Of a stretch of DNA of 64,000 bases, positions 27,167 through 36,314 are shown one piece after another. Source of the DNA: Cytophagaceae bacterium (GTDB taxonomy: Bacteria > Bacteroidota > Bacteroidia > Cytophagales > Spirosomataceae); contig JAGOAA010000003.1 in assembly GCA_017984215.1 (NCBI GenBank), forward strand, positions 95,804 through 159,803, in the 5' to 3' direction. Position 1 is the first letter of the stretch. Each line of letters opens with the position of its first letter. The position numbers and the translations under genes were made by a program. A model generated the notes under the pieces. It was given only the letters and a program-made list of their open reading frames with translations, ran no database searches and was not told where the DNA came from.

Positions 27167-28732
27167 TTATTGGATGCTTCCCAAATATTCTGTTTCGCTC
27201 TTACCATTAGCCTGTTGCGTAAAAAGCCAAAGGTTTTTTTGGTTCATGTTCGTTAGTTGGAGCGAGTTAATGTGTACAACGCGTGGTTTATTTTCCTGAT
27301 CTCTTACGAATGCAATGAGAAGTGTCGAATCCGGATGAGTTGTGGATTGAATGGCCAACCAGCGCTGATCTTCTTTGGATTTTTTTTCGGGAATTGCGTT
27401 CATTTGCAAGCTAATTTGGCCGGTTCTGTTTTCGATGGAATAGGCTTTAAGTGCTTTGTATTCTACCGGAATTGCTAGGTTGCATGGGAGCAAGTCTGAC
27501 GAATCAACCTTGAAATAATTGGCGTGCATCAGCGCACTAATTTGATTGGAGGCGGCCGGATAACTTAATAGGCTTGCGTGCTGGTGGGCATTCGTCAAGT
27601 CGGCGCGAAGTCGATTGTGAAAAGCATCTTGGCCTTTGGTAAAATAGTAATAGGACCCCGTGAAATATAGGCAAACTGTCAACCCAATGAGCTTACGGCG
27701 GACGCTTGATTTATTAAATAGCGGTATACCCAATAGATATGTGCCTATCAGGGCAAAACTTGCATAGCTATGAAAACGTTCAGATAAAATGAGGGTGGAA
27801 ATGGTAGTGCCTTGACTTCGACCAACGCAAATCATTGTCCCCGTTGCTAATACGTGTAGCCAAAGGATGATGGGCATTTCCAAATGCTTGTTTTTTCGGA
27901 CAAAAATGATGCTAAGCACGAATAATAGAACTCCTAAGAGCGTATTTATTTGGATTTTGAAACTGTCGGAAATGGGCCATGCCGCATTCCCTAGAAAAGT
28001 CAATAGAGCAATGGGTGCTTGAAAAAGGATATTTAAAATCGAATTAGATTCTCCAGGTTGGGGATGTTGCGCAAGGAAATATGCAAAAATACCTAAGCCC
28101 AGGACAGCCATAACAGACATAATCTTTCTTAACGGATGTTTCGTTAGCAACATATACACGGCCAAAATGGGCAACATCGCCCAGCCTTCTGTGGAAACGA
28201 GGGGATAAAATGCTACGGCTAATAGTAGTGCCTTGGTGTGTTTTCGAGTAGCGGTTGCGTAAGCGATAAAGGTTAAAAATAGCAATGAACCGGAATGCTG
28301 TAATACTCCAATTAATTGGTAATTATCAATACTCGCGGAAGGGGCAAAAAGGATACACATGATTCCCGCAAAATGCCAGATTCCATGAAGTTGATTTTTG
28401 AGATACTTGAAGAATAGAAAACTGATTCCTCCCAATAAAACCAAATTCGCAGCGACTATGGTGTATTTAATCTGAAGGCTTCCGAACACCCAGTAGCTAA
28501 ACAAGGCAAATACTTTTCCGAAAAATAGGAGATGTATTTGATTGTGTGGTTTGAAAAGAAAGGCAAGCATTTGGGTCCAAGAGTCCTTGTGCGCGTGTTC
28601 AATCAATTCAAAAAATAGAAAATCATCACCCCAGGATGGGAAATTGACGATTGTCTGATTCAATAAATAGAAATGTAAAACAATGGGAATTGCAGCGAAA
28701 CAAAGGAATAAATTGATCCTCGATCGATTCAT
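27167..28732 (-). CDS. Polytopic membrane protein, probably GT-C fold glycosyltransferase
   Basis: The 521-residue protein has about eleven predicted hydrophobic segments across residues 8-375, then a soluble C-terminal domain of about 140 residues. In the first outward loop SWGDDFLFFELIEH carries paired Asp residues, the place where GT-C transferases (PMT and ArnT types) have their catalytic acid. No strong family match is recognised, so the class is inferred from topology and context. It is the last gene of a minus-strand cluster with a GT2 and two epimerases, starting 1 base after the GT2 stop. It probably modifies a lipid-linked glycan at the outer face of the inner membrane. Confidence 0.6.
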   Translation of the reverse strand: MNRSRINLFLCFAAIPIVLHFYLLNQTIVNFPSWGDDFLFFELIEHAHKDSWTQMLAFLFKPHNQIHLLFFGKVFALFSYWVFGSLQIKYTIVAANLVLLGGISFLFFKYLKNQLHGIWHFAGIMCILFAPSASIDNYQLIGVLQHSGSLLFLTFIAYATATRKHTKALLLAVAFYPLVSTEGWAMLPILAVYMLLTKHPLRKIMSVMAVLGLGIFAYFLAQHPQPGESNSILNILFQAPIALLTFLGNAAWPISDSFKIQINTLLGVLLFVLSIIFVRKNKHLEMPIILWLHVLATGTMICVGRSQGTTISTLILSERFHSYASFALIGTYLLGIPLFNKSSVRRKLIGLTVCLYFTGSYYYFTKGQDAFHNRLRADLTNAHQHASLLSYPAASNQISALMHANYFKVDSSDLLPCNLAIPVEYKALKAYSIENRTGQISLQMNAIPEKKSKEDQRWLAIQSTTHPDSTLLIAFVRDQENKPRVVHINSLQLTNMNQKNLWLFTQQANGKSETEYLGSIQ

Positions 28733-28733
28733 G

Positions 28734-29474
28734 TTAGGCCTCCCTTTTCAAATAATCATTACGCGATAAATACTTTTCGATAATGACATAGAGTAAGATG
28801 AAAAGATAACGGCTACCCATTTCTTTAATCTTGAGATTCGATTCTCCAGCCTTCCGATTTCGCCATGAGTTTGGCAATACGCCATATGAAAATCCGCGAA
28901 TGATCGCTTTCAGCGGCAGCTCAATGGTTAAGTTGAAATGTGCGGAAAGGAAGGGTTTTAAGCCTTGAATGGTTGTTTTTTTGTATAATTTGAACGCGTT
29001 CGTCGAGTCGTTATACGACATTCCAAGCAATAGTCGAATCAAAGTATTCGCAAAGCGATTAATCAAATATTTGTGTTTGGGATAATCATACGTTGCTCCG
29101 CCACGAATGAATCGCGAACCGAAAACGCAATCTAAATTTTCCGCAACCATTTTCCGGTAGAAGGCAACTAAATCCGCGGGATCATCCGACAAATCCGACA
29201 TCATGATGGCCACGCAATCGCCTTGAAAACGCTCTAATCCATAACGAATGGCATAGCCAAAACCGTTTGGACCATAATTTGTATGCACAACTAAGGTCGG
29301 GATGGTTTCTTGAATTGTTGTCAGTAAACCGAGTGTATTATCCTTTGAATTATCGTTGACTACGACGATTTCGTGGTCAATTTGTTCTTCCTGTAATTTG
29401 GCATAAAGTGTCCGTAAGGTTTCCTCGATGGATCCTTCTTCATTATAGGCAGGTAGAACGATGCTTAATTTCAT
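28734..29474 (-). CDS. Glycosyltransferase family 2 (dolichol-phosphate mannosyltransferase type)
   Basis: The 246-residue GT-A enzyme lacks C-terminal membrane helices. IVLPAYNEEGSIEETLRTLY opens it, and VVNDNSKDNT near residue 37, MMSDLSDDPADLVAFYRKM near residue 95 (the DxD-like DLSDD) and GSRFIRGG near residue 121 are typical of DPM1-like enzymes. Such enzymes charge a polyprenyl phosphate with a sugar, which a GT-C partner then uses; the next gene encodes a GT-C-like protein. It shares one base with the upstream epimerase gene. Confidence 0.88.
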   Translation of the reverse strand: MKLSIVLPAYNEEGSIEETLRTLYAKLQEEQIDHEIVVVNDNSKDNTLGLLTTIQETIPTLVVHTNYGPNGFGYAIRYGLERFQGDCVAIMMSDLSDDPADLVAFYRKMVAENLDCVFGSRFIRGGATYDYPKHKYLINRFANTLIRLLLGMSYNDSTNAFKLYKKTTIQGLKPFLSAHFNLTIELPLKAIIRGFSYGVLPNSWRNRKAGESNLKIKEMGSRYLFILLYVIIEKYLSRNDYLKREA

Positions 29475-30538
29475 TAGGCTAATATGGCTTTTAGAGAGGC
29501 TTCATCAGCAATGAACCAGTCATGGACTTCTTGAAGTAGGGTAGGAACCGTGATTTCAGGTTTCCAACCACTGAACTCTGTAATTTTGCTGTTATCTGTA
29601 ATATATATAGGTAAATCTCCAGGTCTATTTTCCAGCGAAGAACCCATTTCAATTGTATTCCCCGTGATTTGCGTACATAAATCGGTTAATTCAGCCAAGG
29701 AAACAGTGTTTTCAAGTCCTCCACCTACATTGAAAATTTGACCTTTTTGAAGTCCCAAATTCGCAATTTGCCATTGAACCAAACGGAACAAATCACGCAC
29801 ATGCAATACGTCGCGCGCTTGTTGGCCTAATCCGCCATATCCAATATACCCTAATCGGCCTTTCCAGAAATGTTTAGCCATCCAAAGCACGATGACACCT
29901 TGGTCAATTTTGCCCATTTGGTAGGGACCACTTAACACACCACAACGATTAATGACAGCTGGCAAGCCGAAATTATGAGCAAATTCTTGAATGAAATATT
30001 CGGATGCTAATTTGGTCGCTCCGTATAATGAACGTAAACCTTCTAAGGGATAGTTTTCCGCAACACCTTGTTCCGATAAGCCTTTCAATGCTTGATCATT
30101 CGATAAATTAAAGCGCTTCGGAGAAGCGACTAATTTTGCTTCTGCAAGTGTATCGTAGGGATAAACGCGGGATGTCGATAGGAAAATGATCGCAGCTTGA
30201 TGCTTTTTGGCAAAATAGAGCGTGTTGATTGTTCCGTTTAAGTTGGTGTCAATTAAGTTTTCCAACTCGCCTGGCACTTTTCCAGCTAATACGGAAGGTT
30301 CCGCTGCGGCATCAATAACGATGTCTACGGCTGGAATGCGGTCGAAATCTGTCTTCACGCGGACATCACCGTGTACAAATTGTCCACCCGCTGCAAGCAC
30401 TTTTTGTAAGTTAACTTCCGAGCCTCTTCGTGATAAGTTATCTAAACAATACACCTCGGAATCCGTGTAGTATTGTTTGAATAATACGGCTAGGTTTGAT
30501 CCTACGAAGCCACAACCTCCTGTTATTAATATTTTCAT
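29474..30538 (-). CDS. NAD-dependent sugar epimerase/dehydratase (SDR family)
   Basis: This 354-residue extended SDR protein has the NAD motif [14 protein letters not shown] at residue 7, LDNLSRRGS near residue 33 (acidic residue for NAD ribose) and the active-site pair in [14 protein letters not shown] (YxxxK, near residue 189). [10 protein letters not shown] near residue 121 gives the catalytic Ser/Thr. It resembles CDP-tyvelose/paratose epimerase-type proteins. It overlaps the preceding epimerase by 4 bases, pointing to a paired reaction on one nucleotide sugar. The product is unknown. Confidence 0.85.
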   Translation of the reverse strand: MKILITGGCGFVGSNLAVLFKQYYTDSEVYCLDNLSRRGSEVNLQKVLAAGGQFVHGDVRVKTDFDRIPAVDIVIDAAAEPSVLAGKVPGELENLIDTNLNGTINTLYFAKKHQAAIIFLSTSRVYPYDTLAEAKLVASPKRFNLSNDQALKGLSEQGVAENYPLEGLRSLYGATKLASEYFIQEFAHNFGLPAVINRCGVLSGPYQMGKIDQGVIVLWMAKHFWKGRLGYIGYGGLGQQARDVLHVRDLFRLVQWQIANLGLQKGQIFNVGGGLENTVSLAELTDLCTQITGNTIEMGSSLENRPGDLPIYITDNSKITEFSGWKPEITVPTLLQEVHDWFIADEASLKAILA

Positions 30539-31587
30539 GCTTCCATGTAACGGTTGTAGATGTCAACAAAAACATCTTCCAATGATTTTGTGATGTCCCA
30601 ATTTGGGTAATGCGCCTTCATCTTACGCAAATCACTGTAATAGCAAATGTGGTCACCGATACGGTTTTGGTCCACATATTTATATTTCATTGGCTTGCCT
30701 GAAATCTTTGCGATCAAGTCAAATGCCTCCAAAATTGAAACGGAATTGTCTTTTCCTCCACCGATGTTATATACCTCAGCAACGCGAGGCGCCTTGATGA
30801 ATTCCTCGATGAAACGCGCGACATCGAATGAGTGAATGTTGTCGCGAACTTGCTTGCCTTTGTATCCAAAAACGCTGTATTCGCGTTCTTCAATGTTACA
30901 CTTAATCAAGTAACTTAAGAAACCGTGTAATTCAACACCTGCATGATTTGGTCCCGTTAAACATCCCCCACGCAAACAAGCGGTAGGCATATTGAAGTAA
31001 CGACCGTATTCTTGAACGGAAATATCTGCGGATACTTTGGATGCGCCAAACAACGAGTGCTTCGATTGGTCAATGCTGAAATGCTCAGCGATTCCATGTT
31101 CGTAGGCTGCATCATCATAATCAAAGCGAGTCTCTAACTCCTTCATTTTGATGTTGTTAGGAGCATCGCCATATACTTTATTGGTCGACAAATGTACGAA
31201 AGGTACTTCTGTCGAATAACGACGAAGGGATTCTAATAAATTGAATGTCCCTACGGCATTGGTATCAAAATCTTCAAAGGGAATCGAAGCGGCACGGTCA
31301 TGGCTAGGCTGAGCTGCCGTATGAACGATTGCATCGGGTTTGATTTGAGGAATAATGTCTAAAATGGCTTGGCGATCACGAATGTCAATGTTCGTGTACA
31401 ATTTGTATTGACTGCCATATTTTGCCAATCGGTCTTTGTTGGAAGAATTATCCCCTTGTAATCCAAAGAATATAGCACGCTGGTTGTTATCAATCCCGTG
31501 TACTTCCCATCCTTTTTCTAAGAAATATTCACTTACTTCTGAGCCTATAAGACCCATCGAACCTGTTACGATTAATTTTTTTGACAT
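30535..31587 (-). CDS. NAD-dependent sugar epimerase/dehydratase (SDR family), first gene of glycan cluster
   Basis: A second extended SDR protein of 350 residues. It shows [20 protein letters not shown] at residue 7, HGIDNNQRA near residue 34, [11 protein letters not shown] near residue 89, LSTNKVYGD near residue 133 and an active-site Tyr/Lys region [17 protein letters not shown] near residue 179, where the usual YxxxK Tyr is replaced by Phe. That change would weaken simple SDR catalysis and may reflect a decarboxylase- or epimerase-like mechanism, or a nearby Tyr acting instead. The product is unknown. A promoter box lies 19 bases before its start. Confidence 0.83.
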   Translation of the reverse strand: MSKKLIVTGSMGLIGSEVSEYFLEKGWEVHGIDNNQRAIFFGLQGDNSSNKDRLAKYGSQYKLYTNIDIRDRQAILDIIPQIKPDAIVHTAAQPSHDRAASIPFEDFDTNAVGTFNLLESLRRYSTEVPFVHLSTNKVYGDAPNNIKMKELETRFDYDDAAYEHGIAEHFSIDQSKHSLFGASKVSADISVQEYGRYFNMPTACLRGGCLTGPNHAGVELHGFLSYLIKCNIEEREYSVFGYKGKQVRDNIHSFDVARFIEEFIKAPRVAEVYNIGGGKDNSVSILEAFDLIAKISGKPMKYKYVDQNRIGDHICYYSDLRKMKAHYPNWDITKSLEDVFVDIYNRYMEA

Positions 31588-31606
31588 CTCAAATTGATTT
31601 AAAAGA

Positions 31607-31614
31607 CAAAGGTA
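31607..31614 (-). promoter_or_regulatory. -7 promoter box (TACCTTTG) of the glycan cluster
   Basis: On the minus strand TACCTTTG matches the -7 consensus and ends 19 bases before the ATG at 31587. No TTG is seen at the -33 distance. Confidence 0.5.
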
Positions 31615-31637
31615 ACAAAAATGTCAATTTTTACCAT

Positions 31638-33374
31638 CTATTGTGCCATATCTAATATGCGCAATTGCAGTTTTCGGTCACCTCGGAATTCGTTAATGTC
31701 CAAATGATAAACGATTTTCACGGGCAATTGCTTTTCATAGGCATCTACCAATCCTTCGTAATAGTCTGCCCGAATTCCGAATCCGACTGCTTCCCAAGCT
31801 AGACCATTGGGTTGATCTGAAATGACAATTTTCAAATGTTCCTCCTTCATGATTAAAGGTGCCTTGCACAGGTAGACACTTGAACTCAAGAAATTAGGTA
31901 GCATGTTTGCCGGCCCGTAGGGCGAAAGGCGACATAGCATTTTATCGTAAAAGGGTAAACTCAATGCTTGCAAGGGAATTTCCATGTCGACAGTCAAGTC
32001 GGCCTTTTGTTCCCCCTCCGGTGTTCCCGCTTTCACTAAGCCCTCAAATCGTTCAATGAATGCCGGTAAATCTTCTTTCTTCAAATGCAAGCCTGCGGCA
32101 TGGGTATGGCCTCCAAACTGCGTCAATAAATCCGCACATTGTTCCAAGGCATGATGTATGTCAAAACCCTTCACCGAACGGGCAGACCCAACCACCTGGC
32201 CGTGTGATTCAGTGAGAATAATCGTGGGGCGGTAATAGAATTCCTGAATTTTACTCGCAACAATGCCGACGACACCTTTATGCCAACCGGGCTGAAAAAG
32301 GATCGTACTATTCGCGTTTTGTAGAAAATCATTTCCCTCAAATAATTGCAAGGCTTGTTGGACAATCTCTTTTTCCACCACTCGGCGATCCAAATTTTGT
32401 TGGATAACCGCTTCCGCCATCATGCCCGCTTCGGTTTCATCAACCGCTAAAAGCAATTTAACGGCACCGTGTGCATGGTCCATGCGTCCCGCGGCATTGA
32501 TGATGGGGGAGATGGAAAATACGATATCGGATATTTGTATTGGCGCTTTTTTGCCTGCTTTTTGAAGGAGATAGCCCAAGCCCGGACTTGGATTTGTACC
32601 GAGTTTTTGTAAACCAAAATAGGCTAATACGCGGTTTTCATCGATGATAGGCACCATGTCGGCCGCTATAGAGGCTGCCAACAAATCAATGCGATCCATG
32701 AGCGGTTCCATGTCCAAATCGTTTTCTTGGATGAACCCTTGTAATAATTTGAACCCAACCCCACAGCCGGTAAGTTCTTTGAATGGGTAAGCACAATCTT
32801 TGCGTTTCGGGTCAAGCACCGCATAGGCTTCGGGTAGGGTTGCTTCCGGAAGGTGGTGATCACAAACAATGAAATCGATGCCGTTTTCGTTGCACCAAAG
32901 CACGCGCTCATGTGCCTTGATTCCGCAGTCCAAGGAAATGATTAAGGTATATCCATTGTCGGCCGCATATTGAACCCCGGCTTGAGAGACTCCGTAACCC
33001 TCTGCGTAGCGATCGGGAATGTAATAATCGCAATCCGCACCCAATTCCAAGGTTAAGTAACTGTATACGAGTGCGACGGAAGTTGTTCCATCAACATCAT
33101 AATCGCCATAGATTAAGATTTTTTCGCCAAATTCCAGCGCCTGATTCAGTCGGGCTACCGCCTTATCCATGTCTTTCATTAAGAACGGATCATACAATTG
33201 TTCCCAGGTAGGAACCATGAATGTTTTGGCGGCGGATACGGTTTTGAGGTTGCGGGAAACGAGCAAACGCAAAAAGTAGGGGTTGATGTTGGCTTGGAAT
33301 TCTTCTCCCAGGGCGCTTACGGCTTGGGGATTCGGCTCAGGTACATATATCCAGTTTTTTTTCGCTTGCAGCAT
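31638..33374 (-). CDS. recJ: Single-stranded-DNA-specific exonuclease RecJ
   Basis: RecJ is a 5'-3' ssDNA exonuclease used in recombination and mismatch repair. Starting at MLQAKKNWIY (33374) gives 578 residues; an in-frame ATG at 33401 would add nine. DHH phosphoesterase motifs are YGDYDVDGTTSVALVYSY near residue 87, SLDCGIKAHE near residue 143 and VCDHHLPE near residue 165, with INAAGRMDHAHGAVKL near residue 294. The DHHA1 domain has GSARSVKGFDIHHALEQ and FGGHTHAAGL near residues 399-425, and the RecJ OB domain ends the protein. Motifs are complete. Confidence 0.96.
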   Translation of the reverse strand: MLQAKKNWIYVPEPNPQAVSALGEEFQANINPYFLRLLVSRNLKTVSAAKTFMVPTWEQLYDPFLMKDMDKAVARLNQALEFGEKILIYGDYDVDGTTSVALVYSYLTLELGADCDYYIPDRYAEGYGVSQAGVQYAADNGYTLIISLDCGIKAHERVLWCNENGIDFIVCDHHLPEATLPEAYAVLDPKRKDCAYPFKELTGCGVGFKLLQGFIQENDLDMEPLMDRIDLLAASIAADMVPIIDENRVLAYFGLQKLGTNPSPGLGYLLQKAGKKAPIQISDIVFSISPIINAAGRMDHAHGAVKLLLAVDETEAGMMAEAVIQQNLDRRVVEKEIVQQALQLFEGNDFLQNANSTILFQPGWHKGVVGIVASKIQEFYYRPTIILTESHGQVVGSARSVKGFDIHHALEQCADLLTQFGGHTHAAGLHLKKEDLPAFIERFEGLVKAGTPEGEQKADLTVDMEIPLQALSLPFYDKMLCRLSPYGPANMLPNFLSSSVYLCKAPLIMKEEHLKIVISDQPNGLAWEAVGFGIRADYYEGLVDAYEKQLPVKIVYHLDINEFRGDRKLQLRILDMAQ

Positions 33375-33479
33375 GTTGGTTTTTTTATTGGCAATTTGCA
33401 TTTGCTAAGGTGCTTATGCAAGGGGTTTAAAAGATTATCAGGAAACTTTTAGGACTAAATGGGAACTTGCGTGGGGGTA

Positions 33480-33512
33480 GACGCTGCCGGGGTCGCAGAC
33501 CCCGGCAGCGTC
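33480..33512 (-). repeat. 3'-end palindromic element, copy 2
   Basis: Perfect 15-base arms GACGCTGCCGGGGTC and GACCCCGGCAGCGTC flank a 3-base loop. It starts 7 bases after the stop of the phosphoglycosyltransferase gene (minus strand). Read in that direction it begins GTGACGCTGCC and is followed by TACCCCCACGCAA, the same order and flank as copy 1. There is no T-run. It lies between that gene and recJ. Confidence 0.87.
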
Positions 33513-33519
33513 ACTCCGC

Positions 33520-34080
33520 TCAATGCTTAATCCCTTCACGCTTCACCACCTTATAAAAGGTCAATAGCACGACGTAAACGTCGAAAATGAGCGATTTTTT
33601 ATCAAGATATTCATAATCTAGTTGCACCTTTTTTGAAAGTTCTATTTCATCCCGCCCGTTTACTTGGGCCCAACCCGTAAGACCGGGTTTTAATGCATGA
33701 ATTCCTTTTTCGGTACGAGCTTCGATTAAATCTTCTTGGTTCGACAAGGCGGGCCGGGGACCTACCACCGACATATCTCCACGCAGAATACACCACAATT
33801 GTGGTAATTCATCTAAGCTGCTTTTACGTAAAAATGAGCCGATGGGTGTTAAATAAGCATCCGGATTCCCCAATAAATGTGTGGGGAGCGTGGGTGTTTC
33901 GACTTGCATGGTCCGAAACTTTGGCATATTGAATAATGCATTATGCTGACCGACACGTTTTGACCAATATAAAATGGGGCCTTTTGAGCTGAACCAAACA
34001 GCCATGGCGACGAGCAACATGGGAATTGCAAAAAGGAAACCCGCAACGATGACAACGATTAGATCGAAAAGTCTTTTCAT
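33520..34080 (-). CDS. Sugar transferase (initiating phosphoglycosyltransferase, PglC/WcaJ C-domain type)
   Basis: This monotopic enzyme moves a phospho-sugar from a UDP-sugar to polyprenyl phosphate and so starts a surface glycan. From the ATG at 34080 it has 186 residues, the minimal PglC-like length. KRLFDLIVVIVAGFLFAIPM is the re-entrant membrane helix, GPILYWSKRVGQ and FNMPKFRTM follow, and the catalytic Asp-Glu pair is in SLDELPQLW (near residue 98) with GDMSVVGPRPAL. The start overlaps the upstream gene's stop by 4 bases (ATGA), which sets it despite an earlier in-frame ATG. The glycan started is unknown, but the epimerase-GT cluster 2 kb away may use it. Confidence 0.94.
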   Translation of the reverse strand: MKRLFDLIVVIVAGFLFAIPMLLVAMAVWFSSKGPILYWSKRVGQHNALFNMPKFRTMQVETPTLPTHLLGNPDAYLTPIGSFLRKSSLDELPQLWCILRGDMSVVGPRPALSNQEDLIEARTEKGIHALKPGLTGWAQVNGRDEIELSKKVQLDYEYLDKKSLIFDVYVVLLTFYKVVKREGIKH

Positions 34081-35204
34081 GCGCCCAGAATAGCCTGATT
34101 TAAATCTTCCCACAAATCTTCTACATGTTCCAACCCGATAGATAAACGCAATAAATTTCCCGGTGTGGTACTTCCTGGTCCCTCGATCGACTTGCGATGC
34201 TCAACCAAACTTTCCACACCACCTAGACTTGTAGCTTGTTGGAATAATTGTAATCGATTCGCCACCTTTCTTGCCTTTGCTTCATCACCTTTGATCTGAA
34301 TAGCAATCATTCCACTTTGGCCATTTGGCATTTGTTTGATGGCTAAAGCATAATTGGGATTTGAGGGCAAACCCGGGTAGTGAACTTGTTCAATACCTGC
34401 ATGATTTTCCAAACGAGTCGCTAATTCCAGCGCATTTTTGCTGTGCTCGCGCATGCGCAGAGGCAAGGTTTTGAGTCCTCTGGCTAATAAATAACAATCC
34501 AACGGATTCTGCGTCGCACCCATCAGAATTTGGACACGCTTGACACGCTCCGACCAAGCGGATGCTTCTTTAAAAATAACCGCCCCGCCTAAGACATCCG
34601 AATGTCCACCGATGTATTTTGTCGTGGCATGCATGACAATATCCGCGCCCAATTGAATGGGATTCTGTAATATAGGGCTAGTCAATGTGTTATCTACACC
34701 TACCAAAATATTGCGTGCATGTGCAATCTTGCATATGGCCTCGATATCACTTAATGTCAATAAGGGGTTTGCTGGCGTTTCGACCCAGATCAATTTCGTT
34801 TCCGGTCGGATAGCTGCTTCAACCGAGGCTAAGTTGGTCATGTCCACTTGTGAAACCTGTAAACCCCAAGGGCCCATGATTTCTTCCGCTAATTTATAAC
34901 TAGCGTAATATCCAACCGTTGGCATCAACACATGGTCGCCTGATTTCATGCATTGGAAAACAGCTGAAACCGCTGCCAACCCAGAGCCGAAAACAAAGGC
35001 AACTTCCCCACCCTCTAATTGGGCGAGGCCTTTTTCTAATACATCCCGATTCGGATTCGAATTACGAGAATACATATGCCCTTTGGGATAAGAACCATCT
35101 TCAGAACGTTCAAACGTCGTAGTCAAAAATACCGGAGGCGCAATCGATGCGGCCGTCTCATCCTGCAAATGGGTTGCATGAATCGCTAAGGTTTCTTTTC
35201 TCAT
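34077..35204 (-). CDS. Cys/Met metabolism PLP enzyme (cystathionine synthase/lyase family)
   Basis: The 375-residue enzyme handles sulfur amino acid chemistry. TTTFERSEDGSYPKGHMYSR near residue 28, GLAAVSAVFQCMKSGDHVL near residue 76 and DNTLTSPILQNPIQLGADIV near residue 172 are family patterns, and the PLP lysine is in HATTKYIGGHSD (near residue 195). Cystathionine gamma-synthase, gamma-lyase and O-acylhomoserine sulfhydrylase cannot be separated by eye. It starts 2 bases after lptB and overlaps the sugar transferase by 4. Confidence 0.9.
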   Translation of the reverse strand: MRKETLAIHATHLQDETAASIAPPVFLTTTFERSEDGSYPKGHMYSRNSNPNRDVLEKGLAQLEGGEVAFVFGSGLAAVSAVFQCMKSGDHVLMPTVGYYASYKLAEEIMGPWGLQVSQVDMTNLASVEAAIRPETKLIWVETPANPLLTLSDIEAICKIAHARNILVGVDNTLTSPILQNPIQLGADIVMHATTKYIGGHSDVLGGAVIFKEASAWSERVKRVQILMGATQNPLDCYLLARGLKTLPLRMREHSKNALELATRLENHAGIEQVHYPGLPSNPNYALAIKQMPNGQSGMIAIQIKGDEAKARKVANRLQLFQQATSLGGVESLVEHRKSIEGPGSTTPGNLLRLSIGLEHVEDLWEDLNQAILGA

Positions 35205-35206
35205 GC

Positions 35207-35935
35207 TTATTTCTTTTTTAACTCGAAGTTCTTGCCCAAATACAAACGACGCACTTGTTCGTCATCCGCAAGTTCCTGAGGAGTTCCCGCTTTCAAAATC
35301 TTACCCTCAAAAAGCAAATAGGCACGATCCGTAATGGACAAGGTCTCATCGACGTTGTGATCGGTGATTAAGATACCAATGTTGCGGTATTTTAATTTGG
35401 CTACTATACTTTGTATTTCTTCGACCGCAATAGGATCGACACCCGCGAAGGGTTCATCCAATAGAATAAATTTAGGGTCAACAGCCAATGCACGTGCGAT
35501 TTCGGTCCGTCGGCGCTCTCCGCCTGACAAGACTTGGCCTAGGCTTTTGCGAACATGGGTCAACGAAAATTCTTCCAAAAGGCTTTCCGTTTTTTCTTTT
35601 TGTTCGGCTTTGGATAAATCCGTCAATTCGAGAACGGCTAATATATTTTCTTCTACGGTCAACGTACGAAACACGGATGCTTCCTGTGCCAAATAACCAA
35701 CTCCAAGGCGCGCGCGCTTGTACATCGGTAAATCGGTCACATCGAGGTCGTCTAAAAACACTTTGCCTTCATTGGGCTTTACGAGGCCTGTGGCGATGTA
35801 AAAAGAAGTTGTTTTTCCGGCACCATTGGGGCCTAATAATCCAACAATTTCCCCCTGGGCTACCTGGTAGGAAATATGGTCATTAACCACACGTTGGCCG
35901 TATTTTTTAACCAGATTTTCGGTTCGTAAGATCAT
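35207..35935 (-). CDS. lptB: LPS export ABC transporter ATP-binding protein
   Basis: LptB is the ATPase that powers LPS extraction from the inner membrane with LptF/LptG. The 242 residues show Walker [19 protein letters not shown] (near residue 37), the Q-loop region in [17 protein letters not shown], signature [15 protein letters not shown] near residue 137, Walker [14 protein letters not shown] near residue 156 and the H-loop in [11 protein letters not shown]. This is the LptB pattern rather than the related branched-chain amino acid LivG. lptF and lptG are not nearby. It is the first gene of a tight operon. Confidence 0.94.
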   Translation of the reverse strand: MILRTENLVKKYGQRVVNDHISYQVAQGEIVGLLGPNGAGKTTSFYIATGLVKPNEGKVFLDDLDVTDLPMYKRARLGVGYLAQEASVFRTLTVEENILAVLELTDLSKAEQKEKTESLLEEFSLTHVRKSLGQVLSGGERRRTEIARALAVDPKFILLDEPFAGVDPIAVEEIQSIVAKLKYRNIGILITDHNVDETLSITDRAYLLFEGKILKAGTPQELADDEQVRRLYLGKNFELKKK

Positions 35936-36063
35936 ATATAGAGGCCTGCAATCCTAGGCTGATTTTAAAATTACAAAATCCCACGGATAATAGTAGAAGT
36001 AAGACCATATTTCGTTCGGCCGATGTGGGCGCATACCTTATTTGAAATATTTTTAGGGCCAAA

Positions 36064-36094
36064 TTGGGATTAAAAAAAAACTTTCCTATTTTTG
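36064..36094 (+). promoter_or_regulatory. Promoter of tRNA-Phe
   Basis: TTG at 36064-36066, a 20-base spacer and TATTTTTG at 36087-36094 match the Bacteroidota promoter, ending 26 bases before the tRNA. Confidence 0.7.
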
Positions 36095-36120
36095 CAGTCC
36101 CATATCCATGGGATCAACGA

Positions 36121-36196
36121 GGTGGATTAGCTCAGTTGGTAGAGCATCGGACTGAAAATCCGTGTGTCCCCGGTTCGAGTCCGGGATCTACCACCA
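36121..36196 (+). tRNA. tRNA-Phe (anticodon GAA)
   Basis: The 76-base sequence folds as a cloverleaf. The acceptor stem is GGTGGAT/ATCTACC (one G-U pair), the D arm has GCTC/GAGC, the anticodon arm TCGGA-CTGAAAA-TCCGT has GAA at 36154-36156, and the T arm is CCGGG-TTCGAGT-CCCGG. CCA is encoded at 36194-36196. Position 27-43 is a T-T mismatch at the top of the anticodon stem. Confidence 0.96.
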
Positions 36197-36207
36197 CGTT
36201 AGAAATT

Positions 36208-36239
36208 AAAAGCCCTTCTTGTTGAAGGGCTTTTTTTTG
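36208..36239 (+). terminator. Intrinsic terminator after tRNA-Phe
   Basis: The stem AAAAGCCCTTC / GAAGGGCTTTT with loop TTGTT is followed by a T-run, 11 bases after the tRNA. Confidence 0.93.
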
Positions 36240-36314
36240 TTTTGGTCTCAAACGTATATTCCCTGATAGTTTTTAGTTGGTTTTCTGCTAAATTACATGC
36301 CTAAACCTATTAAA

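Noticed and set aside
36121..36239. tRNA-Phe as an integration site
   Set aside because: No integrase, no repeated tRNA 3' end and no foreign genes follow; it has a normal promoter and terminator.
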